Source of the DNA: Haliclystus octoradiatus
Lineage: Eukaryota > Cnidaria > Staurozoa > Stauromedusae > Haliclystidae
Direction: 5' to 3'
NCBI GenBank assembly: GCA_916610825.1
Contig: OU744449.1
Location: 1 to 64,000 of the forward strand
Length of the DNA: 64,000 nucleotides
The notes under the pieces were generated by a model. That model saw only the letters and a list, made by a program, of their open reading frames with translations. It searched no databases and had not been told where the DNA came from. Shown here piece after piece: positions 45,023 through 55,885 of the stretch; position 1 is the first letter of the stretch, and each line of letters begins with the position of its first letter. The translations under genes were made by a program, and so were the position numbers.

Positions 45023-48000
45023 CCATATAGATCATCATCGCCATTATCATCTATTGATCAGATTGGAACCATGTTCGTTTGCCTGAAAAATAAGCAAAAA
45101 CATATTTAGTATCTCATACTATCAAAGCGGTTTCGCAAAAAAAAATTCAAAGCCAACAAAACTATGATGAGTTTATCAAAATGTTAATTTGGCTACCAAT
45201 AACGGCAATCAGGCATCTACTACTTCGCTTGCTACAAAAGCTGAATATTTAGCAGTAATAATTATTGACGACAATTTATATATTATTATATTGACTTTTA
45301 GAATCCTAAGATTAAAGAATCCACATTTGACAATCGGCAACACATGCAATTATCGAATGAAATGTAACTCATTAATAACTTGAGAAATATTTGCGTAATA
45401 TTGCTGTTTTATACTGACTACAGATAAAAATTAGTATTGTGAAACTTTACCTGACTTCTGCATCTATTATATTTGCTTGATGATACACACGTTATTATCA
45501 TTTATCTTGTACGAGTTGCATAACTTTCTTCATATATATCTACAAAGAATATATATTTTTATGAATGATAAAAAATGATTCTATACATTACAATAATATA
45601 GCATGAGGTGTGTTAGTATCTGAGAGAGTACTCAATGTTTGTTTCAACAGAGCATAATATAGAATTGAGACTTATTATAGAATAGAAAAGCCAGTCAGCT
45701 AATTTGCGATCATCAGACGGTTATTACTATAAATGTTCAATTGGTCATCAAATTAAAGCTATTTTATTCGCATTCTACTTATAGAGACGATAATAAAAAT
45801 ACCAAATGACTGACCTGGATTTTGCAGCATTGTTCATGATTACTTTCTGCGTAATATCACATTCCTCATAATCATTCTGTAACAGTTTCGTAACTCATTA
45901 TGTCTAAAAAGAGATATAATATATAATTTGTGCAGGATTGAAACACTCTTAAATATGAAACTTAGAAACCTCATTTAAATCATGTTCCTTTTTGCAACTA
46001 GTAGCACTGCTCACTGGGTTACTGTAATATATAGTTCAACATTATTTACCAATTTAATATCTGTTATGTCTAAAAAAGGATTTGAGACTAATAATTATTT
46101 GACCCCGTATCACTAATCTTACAATCACTAAATATTACATATTTGCATTTCAGTCCACTCAACCTGTTTCAATTTGAAGTAATTTTTTGAAAAAATGAGA
46201 TGAATATTTGTTTACGTAGTCCCTATACAACCAATTGATGTTTTTCAATTGTCGCTATAGATGGAAGTGATTTTACTCCTATTATAACAGTGTTTAAATT
46301 AAAAATATCAGCGCCGTATTTTTTTTATGAAACTAACCTGAAATTTGTAGCTTCACGTATAATTCTGTCGCAATATCATAGTCTACAAAGAAGGAATAGT
46401 TTGATTACAAAATTCAGTATGTTCCCTATAATATTGACTAAAGCGTGTAATAACTATAATAGGTAGCATCCGCGATTTTGCAAATTCCTAAACTTCAAGT
46501 AACAAATAGTTGGTCATAGTTACAATGTTCAATCTGGAAAATATCAACATGTTTCTTGATGATTTATGAACAATTAATCAATACAGTAACTGCAATAATT
46601 TAACTACATCATTCTAATTACCTGCATTGCAGCTCATTACTGTAGAAAGTTCAAGACGATCCATTCATTCTTTCATCTTCTTTAACTAAGCCCGCACTTG
46701 GAAATAAAGAAGAGTTGTCAGCTGAAATCCCAATTGAATAAAATTATAATTTTCATAAAAAATTGGCAAATAGACAGATACATGCTCCCTTCAAAATTTG
46801 CGGGAAAATTCGGCACTGTTTTACTTACCACTTCTTGCATTTAAACTTATTTTGCAATTCATCCAAATTTCTATTACATTGAAAAAGCACCATAGTTACC
46901 GCTGTAACAGCTTCATTCAATGTCAATTTGAGTCAACGCCAGAAAATAAGACGAAAATTGAACTAGGGGAAAAATGAAATTGGCATATTAATAGTATATG
47001 CACATAGTGAAATTAAGTTTAGACAGAAAACCAGAAATATAATATACATTCCAAAGTTTCAATGAAATTCTGTATTAAACGACGTCGTTCACTCTGAAAT
47101 AAAAATACAAAAAGAAGCAGACTTGTAAATTTGGTTTAACTCGCATATGCAGGCAAACCTGTAAATTAAATTTATAATTTTAATGTTCCTGAATCATAAT
47201 ATACTCACTCACACATTTTTTTACTTTGGGCGGTCATGAACAACCCTCTTTCGTCGATAGTTTTCACAAAATGTGGTTCAAATTAATCCCGCCAAAGAGC
47301 GTGCAATAGAAATGATTGACGTAGCAAATGAATGATTGATGTATGAGATGATTGATTGGCCACATTCTCAGCTCTGGAAATCTACATACAAATGATATTA
47401 ATCCCAAGGGCGCTCTGAAATCAATCAAGCATTGTGGATGATAATACAAGGGAGGGTTACCTAAAGAAGATTGACGGGTTCGATATATTCTACTGTTCTG
47501 AATTATCATTATTAACCTGAATATGTAGGAAAATCTTCTATATTTTTTTGCCTTAGCTATTTATAATAGAAATATGAGTCTACGACTACGTTACAGAGTT
47601 GTTCAGGCTATCTTTAATTCTTTGTTCAAACGATTGACAATTATAAATGTTCCAAGCAGTTTTCTTACTGCAAAAGATGGTTGCGTAAATAAATATATGT
47701 CTAACTTTTCTTCGTTGCTGTTTTTCAAAAAGTTTTCAATGTCACATAGTTATTATATACTTTAAAAAAATTTATCTCTAAAATTATTATTAAATTCAAT
47801 CAAAAAGAATCCATCTCATCGTCCAGGCTGCTGATTTTACAAAATGTACATGTTCTTTCTATTATTGATATTACTATGGATATTCTGCCAGTGTGGACTC
47901 CTTGAGCGCATATTTCCCAATATTTTTTGAACTCAAATTTTGAACTTATGATTTTCTTACCCATGGGGGCACTAGAACAATAAAAAAGAATGCAATTCAA

Positions 48001-48190
48001 CTTTCAAGTTTTTTGAACCAGTCTGCTAAACATCCTATCATTTCTAGCAATAGATTATAAAAGGTTGAATTATCACCGTACTGCTATTCTATTTTATTGA
48101 AATCTAGTCTTTGATGATGATATGATGAAGTTTTGGATTTGGAAACATATTCCGATCGTAATAAAATTAACCGTCCGCCGTTGCCAAGGG
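45023..48190. other. Gene-free AT-rich interval
   Basis: Over 3 kb with no recognisable coding, RNA gene or repeat structure; frequent stops in all frames. Confidence 0.5.
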
Positions 48191-48195
48191 CGAGA

Positions 48196-48243
48196 TGCAA
48201 ATTTCTCATAGACATAAAATTCTATTATGTCTATGAAATTTCT
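48196..48243. repeat. Perfect-stem hairpin
   Basis: tcatagacataa and ttatgtctatga are exact complements around a 7-base centre, and the flanking aaatttc/gaaattt extends the stem with a small bulge. Confidence 0.85.
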
Positions 48244-49250
48244 CTACCTCAGACGACGGAATTGAAGTAAGCGAGGCTCATCCAGCAGGTGCGCTTCACC
48301 TTGGTGATTTGTGCGTTTGTTTCACGGAATTACTTTATTCAGTAAACACAATAACCGTTTTATATAAAGCGAAGGACGAGTCCATCTTTATTCAAGAATT
48401 GTGCAGCTCAGTACATCATAATGGTGAGTCTAATAGTACCATTTTCTCCCTTCTTTGTAATGTTCTTTCTATTATTTACTTGGAAACTTTTTGCGTGGAT
48501 AATGATGTGATTGATTGATTGATTGATTGGGATGCACTGACGAAGTCATCAAAAAGTAGCCGTTTACGATAATAAATGAAAGTTAGATTTAATTGCATAA
48601 GAATTTGCGTACTTTAGAAAACCTGAAGTTTACTCGCCTAAGATAAATGGTACGAAAAATTGTTGTCGGTACAACGCAACGCAACGCACGACACATAGTT
48701 GCCATATTTCAGTCTGAAATCTCCCTGCCAATGTTTGTGTCCCCGGGTTTCTCTATCTATCAAAGATAGCAATGAACGTGGAAAATTATGCGTAGTTTGA
48801 AAGGCCGAATTTTTCTTATGCTAATATCGGCCTTAGTTCTTCTGTTTTTATCTTCTTCTGTTTTTTCTACGACCAAATAAACTTTTCCCAGTCAAACTCA
48901 AACTGCTATGCTGTTTTCGTCATTTCATGTCTCACAAATAATTTTAATGAAGTGGATAAATTTTAATAATTTTAATGCTCTGACACCCGAAATCCTGAGC
49001 ACTACAAATATATTATTCGCTTTTCTCTCACATTCACATTCGTTCAACATACAATGACAACCGATATTCTCTGCAACTTCAAGATTGCTAAATAAATGCC
49101 TCTCAAATATTGAAAACCATTCCATTGAAATGTCCTGTCAAACTTCAAAAATAAACATCCAATTCAATTATGCAGATCTATTCCCTATTGCTTCTAATAC
49201 GTAAACATCAAAAACTTGTATAGAGAATAATTTATGGGCACGCGGAGTAA
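48244..49250. other. Non-coding interval
   Basis: No gene seen. It includes a short (TGAT)n run at about 48,506-48,528 and gcaacgcaac repeats near 48,675. Confidence 0.5.
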
Positions 49251-50837
49251 AGATGTGCGAATCCGACAGACCAGAATCCGAGTCCGAACCCGATCTGATC
49301 TGAGCGAATCGGATTCGGGTTTCGGATCTGATCGGATTTGTAGTGATATCTTTTGTTCGGACTATTTAGGATTTAAAAATTTGACCGAGTATTTGTCTTT
49401 TTTAGTAATTGATGTGTTCTAGCTTTCTTTCAACACAGAAAATATAATTTTGCAATGTAAATATAGTGCCCTACGTTGATATGCCGTTATGCGATCAATT
49501 TTACAATTGGTTCAATTGACTCGATTGATTTGAAATGAATTAAAAATATACAAAGGAAATGATTAAGATGTCTTGATTAATCGTACATCGATTCAATGTG
49601 TGCTGTGTCTCATGTTCTCCTCCACAGTTCACTCTCCGTATTATCATAGTTTATACCTTTTTATGAAACGATAGACAGCTTATTTAGTCAAACGTGGTAT
49701 ATTCACGTCCTGGAATCTGTTTTAGAGCATGATGGTTTTGTATTTTATCGCAGTAGTAGTGACTTAAAACTTTTAGCCCGACGTAGAATGTCCATCAGCC
49801 CAGCTTGAAAAGAAAAGATTTTCAAATGGGAGAAAAATCTGGCCGTGCATCTGAGGCTGCGTTTACACGACAAATGGATTTACGAAACCCGGGTGAATTT
49901 TAATCTGGATCGCCCTCGCGTCTAGACATAAACAGGAAACCCGAGAGAAAATTAGTCCGCTTAGCGAATCTATCAGGACTTTTGAAAGTAAGGATAGGAA
50001 ACCCGGGTTTCTCATGCCAGACTTTGCAAAACCCGGGTCTTTCTGTCGTCTAAACAGATATTTATGTAAAACCCAGGTTTAGCCTACAAAAGTCCACTTT
50101 CATTTTGCGGCGATACGGCATGTAAATATTGGCATCCACATGGCTCTGTTTTAGGATAAAATACTATTCAATGAATCTGTTTATATAAGGTAAAATCGTG
50201 AATAACATGTATTTAAAATGTATTATGTACAAAAGCGGTGTCAATTCCAATGGAATTTAATTAGATATGAATAACAAAACTTATTTTGAATGGTTTAAAT
50301 AAAAAAAACATATCGATCTGAAGCTACAGAATCGAAGAATTATAAAAATCCAATCTTAACGAAAAACCAATAAGAAATGATGAAGTTACAACGCTTTATT
50401 TAGACAAAATAGATAAATCTAGCCTTGCGTAAACTGATCACCTATCTGAACTTTCTGAAAGTGGACTTTTGAAAGACTTTTGAAAACCCGGGTTTTTGCC
50501 CTCGTGTAAACATGAGACTGTAAACAAGCGTCCATAGATTTAAATAAAATATAAGTAGGCCTACAACTGTGTTAAATTAGGTTGGCTAAATGTACGTCTA
50601 TTCGGAAGTTTAAATGTTTTACATCTCTTTGATGCCCTGTGGAACTCTGATTTTTTCGGATTTCATGCAAAAATGTTTGTATTAGTTAGGATTAATTTAA
50701 AAAATTTAGTTTCGGATCGGATCAGATCGGATTATATTTATGATTAGGCCTATTGCTTTGGATCGGATCGGATTCGGATCAGTATCACGTTCGTACCCTT
50801 AATCAATTTTCTGTAATCCGATCCGACGCACACCTCT
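49251..50837. mobile_element. cggat-rich inverted-repeat element
   Basis: The left end agatgtgcgaatccga and the right end (complement agaggtgtgcgtcggatcgg) pair imperfectly. The adjoining regions on both sides are packed with cggat, atcgg and their variants. The style resembles hAT MITEs that begin near GAGGTGTGC, but no 8-bp duplication is visible. It carries another element inside at 49,857-50,520. Confidence 0.65.
49857..50520. mobile_element. Nested MITE with acccgggt palindromes
   Basis: The left end ctgcgtttacacgacaaa pairs with the right end ctcgtgtaaacatgagactg. Inside, acaaaagtccactttcattt (about 50,087) pairs with gaaagtggacttttgaaag (about 50,457). acccgggt or aacccggg recurs at least five times. 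No coding capacity. It lies wholly inside the cggat-rich element, so it inserted later. Confidence 0.72.
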
Positions 50838-51749
50838 AGTTCAAATCTCTATCTCACAAGCGAGGCTCTGTGAGCAAGTACACAAGAAAAATAAACTCAT
50901 ATCTCCAAGCGTCCATGGATTATTCTATTTATTATATAAAAAATTTACTTGAGAGCATGTAGAACTTCGACAAACAACTTTATTAAGAATTTAAAACACA
51001 ATGAAGATTAACACAAGAGCTATATTTAAGCAAGTTTAATGATTCTCTATTCATCGAATTCGAATTTCCTTGGTAATGCAAATGTAGGGAGCTCTGTGAT
51101 TGGTTGAAGTGTTATTTTTACTTGTGAAAATATCATATTGTTACGTGGGTAATATCAACTTTTATTGTTGCAGAAAACCCACCAAAACACTGATGGTTAT
51201 ATAATAAATATATTTGATTATTGTGGGAGATGAAATTTTGTTTTAAGATCAGCACTTCGAAAAATCCTTACGAAAAACGAACCAGTGGCAAGGAGAGATT
51301 TTCAAAATGACTGTTTGCAATTTAAATAATACTTTCAAAATAACCCATTAACACCAATATTTACATTTTAATTGAATAATCACAAAAAAAATGACAAAAG
51401 TTAATATTGTGGTTGGCATTGTCATTCTTTTAAAAAAGTTGTTGTTAAAATATCTGATTTATACACATACCTGCGGCAATTTTTCACGATGAAATTCCAT
51501 CATGTAAATCTATGTGTTTTGAAACCCATTCATTCGTATTTTTTATTTTCGCAATTTTTATTTGAGACAAAAACATGTAGACCCTCTTATGAAAAAAACT
51601 GGTTCATGGTGATGAAACCCTCTTATGAAAAAAAACTGGTTCATGGTGATGGAAAAAGAATGATACACAAAATTGTCACTTTGACTGTATTTATGGAGGC
51701 GAAATTTTATGTTCTCATTTCAAAGAACAATAATAATTAGTCATCAAAT
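50838..51749. other. Non-coding interval with a 36-bp tandem duplication
   Basis: No gene. accctcttatgaaaaaaact then ggttcatggtgatg occurs twice in tandem at about 51,581-51,650. Confidence 0.6.
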
Positions 51750-52460
51750 ATGCAGTCTAGTCATCTAGAGACTAGATCCCAACAGGTAATGATCGCGCAA
51801 TGCAAACGCAAAAGAACAGTTGTTGTTTATTTCGCAAAAAGACCAACAATGGTTTGTTACTGTGCACATTATCAAAGCCATGTTGGTCAAAGCTATAAGA
51901 AGGCACTATTAAATACTATGCTTGATCGAGCCAATCGCTTATCATTGTCACATACTACTTTGAAGTCAATAATTTTAGATTTAAAATATCCCATACAACT
52001 AATAGACTTTAATATTAGTAAGTTTAAGAAACATGCTGAGTGTTTGCTTGATTTGCCTTATGCAAGCAAATATTGTTCAAATTATCAGACCAGTTCTTAG
52101 CAGTAAAAACTTACTGATGATTTGAGGATACTCAAACAAAAGCCACCCATGTTGTCCCGTCAATGCATTGTGTATTGTTTTCATGTGTGATGGTAGTTAT
52201 GTGCTATACATGCCAACACAATCAACCAAACGTACATCAACGTATTGACGGACATACCGGTTCAGCTGTTGGCGCACACCTTCGTCACTTTCACGGTTTA
52301 ACTGTCTGAACAATTATCACATTTTCCGTGTTTTGAATAAATGCAAAAACAAAACTGATTATCTTATTTACGAAATGCTTGCAATCAGGCGGATCAAGCC
52401 AACACTCAACATGCAATCGGATTCTACAAAGTCCCTGTTGTTTGTCTAATATCCGTGTAA
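51750..52460 (+). mobile_element. Penelope-like element: RT tail and GIY-YIG endonuclease relic
   Basis: The first frame (51,750-52,100) holds the post-RT linker, with YKKALLNTMLDRANRLS followed by a LPYASKY block, typical of Penelope-like elements. Beyond its stop, shifting frames read CDGSYV (GIY-YIG core region), RTSTY/GHTGSAVGAHLRHFH-like codons at about 52,225-52,298, and finally LIYEMLAIRRIKPTLNMQSD at about 52,365-52,425. This last motif is the conserved end of these proteins. RT motifs themselves are missing. A stop and at least two frame changes make it inactive. Confidence 0.78.
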
Positions 52461-52540
52461 TTGTATTTGATAATTTCCTTTCTAAATTCAAACTCTATAT
52501 ATTTGTAATTTTTTAATTTGTATTTATATACCTGATGATC

Positions 52541-52618
52541 AGTGATGTTTTGGTGGGGGAACGCAGGGGAACGCTGTTCCCCCGCTACTTACTCCAGAGG
52601 AACGACGCTCCCTCACTT
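52541..52618. mobile_element. Truncated copy of the hAT-type MITE
   Basis: Starts cagtgatgttttggtggggg and follows the complement of the right part of the 34,190 element for about 80-90 bp, including ctcactttttcat. The other terminal repeat is missing. It sits at the edge of a LINE fragment. Confidence 0.8.
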
Positions 52619-53070
52619 TTTCATTTGAAGTGATTCCGTATGATTTAAGTTCTAGTAAAGCTTTGCTGAAATCAATGTGAGACAGTATCAATTCTGCATC
52701 TAGAGGTACTCCAATGATCCAGTGTCGGGTCCAGTGTCTGTAGTAAATGAGTGTTGAACGTCTACGTAAAGAACCAGATTGAGCGTCAGATATTAACCCG
52801 TTACTAATTAGATAATCCAGTAATTGCCGGTTTAGTAATGACGGATTCCATAATTTTACAAGATAAGTCAATGAAATGAGTCTATAATTCTTGCATAAAC
52901 TGGACTTACCTTTCTTATAAATAGGAATAATGATAGCTTTTTCCAGATATCAGTTAAATTTGCAGATAGCATAGAACATTTAAATAACAATGATAGAGGA
53001 TAAGCAATCTCATTCGCAATTGATTTCATGAATAATGCTGGATATCCATCTGATGTTCTTGATGTTTTAT
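52619..53070 (-). mobile_element. LINE reverse transcriptase fragment
   Basis: From about 53,000 to 52,640 the minus strand reads DIWKKA, then IIPIYKKGKSSLCKNYRL, then SGSLRRRST and IDFSKALLELKSYGI. These are RT motifs 0-3 of a LINE up to the first catalytic Asp region, with a frameshift in the first block. The later part is cut off where the hAT-type MITE copy begins. Confidence 0.82.
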
Positions 53071-53635
53071 TTGGAAGCTTTTTCAGTTTAAAGTATCACG
53101 ATTGTCGATAGTAAAAACGTTTGCAAAGTATTTATTTGATAATATATATAGATTTAGTCAATATCTTCAATGTGGTTGACTCCAGTCTCGTCCACTGATG
53201 TTGTGGATGTGTGGATGTGAATTCATTTTGGAATTAACAAAAGAATAAAAGTTCGATAGTGAACCACTCTTAATTTTTTTTTTCTTCTAATTGGAATTGA
53301 TTATGCTTAACGGTGATTGAAATGGGATTGTGAATCATGTCTTTGTCAAATTTTCATGATTTAATGAAATGTTAGTAAATGTTGGCCATTGTCAGAGAGA
53401 CGATGACTTTGACACGTTTATAACAATGATGACAGAGTCTCTATGACAGGACCAACACATGCGATCTTCGTCGAAAAGAGGATATGAATTAGAGAACTGT
53501 GTATCTCCTACTTACCGATTGATTCTTTGATGATCTACTCCAGATTTGATGTGTTTTCACATTCGGATGATTGATGGACTTTAATTAGACCATTTTCTAT
53601 TTTATGAAATGCTGCTCTCAATCTGTCTCTTCTAG
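53071..53635. other. Upstream region of LZTFL1
   Basis: The first coding exon of LZTFL1 (a handful of codons in vertebrates) must lie in or left of this stretch, but several short ATG-plus-donor combinations are possible and none stands out. No other gene seen. Confidence 0.5.
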
Positions 53636-55779
53636 GAATCCAAACAGCTGCAAAATGGTCATGAAAACGAGATCGTCAAATATCTGACATTTGCAAGGCT
53701 GAATCGAGGCCAACGACTGCAAGCAATTAACGCCTCTTTCAAAGAAATCAAAGAGAGCCGGTACGTCGATTATGTCTTTGGATTATCTGATAACTCTGCT
53801 TAGTAGAAATAGTTTTGAATTTGATGTGATTTACATGCAGGCTCAATGAAGATACGTTTACTCACGAAGAAGTAACGACTATCCTGGATGATTTATGTTC
53901 GGTCATTAGGGGAGATATCGAATCTGAATTCATCAACATCTCCCACACGAATGTACTTCTACTTCGACAGTTGTTTGTACAGGCTGAAAAATGGCATCTG
54001 CAACTTCAGACTGACGTCTCGGAACTAGAAAACCGGTAATATCGATATATCTCGAATAAAAATGCACTAATTGCCTTAATATTATATATCTACTATATAT
54101 TTGTTTAATTAAATCGAACGCAGAAAGCTTCTTGAGGAAATCGCGACCTTCGAACAAGTCACTTTCTCGTCTCATCAATCTAATAAGGAGGTAGATATAA
54201 TTCAATACAATTCAAATGCATTTTAATTTATATTATTACAAACATGTTGTTACGTTGATCTTCTTTGCTATCCTTTCACAGTTCCATTTGAGTCAAGCAA
54301 CGAAACTACAACCACTGAACGAAGATGGCCGAATGATTCTATTAAACCAGGCATGCGAATTGATAACAATATTTGATTTTATTATTTGAACGAAACGTGT
54401 GAGAGAACGGATTGTGGTTTCTAGTAATTGAAAAAGTGTAAATTATTTATCTTCTCATCTTTCACCGGCCTACAGCAAAACCTCGGCATTTAAAAAACCC
54501 ATTTTGTTTGCGCGTTGTCCTCGCTATCGGATCGAGTTTTAATCATTTTAAAAATGTTTGCTTCTAATGAAACGAATACCGTTAGTTTGTGTTCGTTGTC
54601 CGAAAGAGATTTATTAGCTAATTTAATTCAAATGCAGCAAACGGTTAGTCCTGACAGTCTGTGTGTCTATATGAGCCGATTGCAAATGAAAGATTGGCTG
54701 GATTATTATGTGTTTTTTTCTAGGAAATAAAGCGACTGCAAGATGACAATTCGCATTTAAAAGAGAAATTGGCCATTTTGGAGAAAAAAGTCAGTATTAT
54801 AATGATCATGAATGTATCACTTACGTAACACTATATTACTTTAATTATGCGTGTTTTATGCTGTGTATTGATAGCTGAATGAACAGCTTGGAGAGAAAAG
54901 TTTCCTGGTGGAACAAATGAAAGAGCAATGTAACATGGAGCGAACTCAACAGCAATCAACACCAAAGGTAAAAAGATGTTTATGCTGTAATAACCCTAAC
55001 CCGCACCCGGAATTCTTTTCCTGAGTATTGATGCTGCTAATATAAAAAGAGATTTAATTTCTGCAAGTAAGAAGACATGATATTAACCATGGTGCATTTG
55101 TGTTGCAGTCGAACGAAGATATTAATCGTCAGATAGAAAGCGTGAAAGAAGAGACAGCACGCAAGTTGAAAGAGGTGTTTCCATAATTTAAAGCTAGATC
55201 ATATCTATTTTACTCTCTATTTATAATTTATAGTACTGTATATCATTGAATTAACAATTAATTGTAACAGGCAGAGGTCTTATACAAGAAACAGGCGTCT
55301 TCTCTGGAAGAAGAATTAGCGCACACAAAAGTACGAAGCGTCTCGTTGTTACTGTAAAATTCATTTATTTTTGTTATATTTATAAGCAATCTGCTTATTG
55401 TTATGTTTTATTAATTGTAGCATTACGTTCTGGCTCTGAAACATTCAATAGATGAATTAGAAGTGGTATATTATCTGTCTTCCTAGATAAATATATTGAA
55501 ATTATCTTCTTGGGTTGATCATACATAAATTAGAAAAACTGCGTTTTTGTTTAGGAACTGCAAAAGAAATTCTCAGATTCGACTCAATATAGTAATATGA
55601 AGAAGATGCTGGATACGAAAAACAACCAAATCAAAAGTCTACGACAACACATGAAAACGTAAAATGATACAATCTTAGAACCATGTATTTATGTCGCAAC
55701 AATGAAGATTAGCCTTAAATGGTTTAATTAATTATGTGTTTATTGTATTTACAGCGCTGACCCATCATTTGAAATGTGA
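53636..55779 (+). CDS. LZTFL1: Leucine zipper transcription factor-like 1 (BBS17)
   Basis: LZTFL1 regulates entry of the BBSome and its membrane cargo, such as Smoothened, into cilia. Eleven coding exons were joined by frame: 53,636-53,760; 53,841-54,035; 54,124-54,190; 54,282-54,350; 54,724-54,789; 54,875-54,967; 55,109-55,174; 55,271-55,330; 55,421-55,465; 55,555-55,658; 55,755-55,779. They give about 304 residues, close to the vertebrate length of 299, with only the tiny first exon unassigned. Family matches are NVLLLRQLF, QAEKWHLQLQTD, SELENRKLLEE, LQPLNEDG, and near the end YSNMKKMLDTKNNQIKSLR. The second half is a long coiled coil. Introns are 73-373 bp, one with a GC donor. It is convergent with TRAF3IP1, 106 bp away. 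Confidence 0.93.
54351..54723 (+). other. LZTFL1 intron with GC-AG boundaries
   Basis: The donor reads aaaccag|gcatgc and the acceptor tttttctag. The flanking exons join in frame exactly where family alignment expects (…LLNQ then EIKRLQ). It contains an unrelated 71-codon open frame starting at 54,515 with its own donor-like gttagt, which may be chance or an alternative exon. Confidence 0.75.
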
Positions 55780-55885
55780 TGAAGAATTTTACAATCATTT
55801 TTATTTATTTATTAACTATACACTAGTTATGTGATATACACTGCGCATGACTATACCATCCGTCTGATCAATATGGCGTAATCAG

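Noticed and set aside
53360..53420. First coding exon of LZTFL1
   Set aside because: Several ATG-plus-GT combinations exist (for example atgtta|gtaaat) but none is supported over the others.
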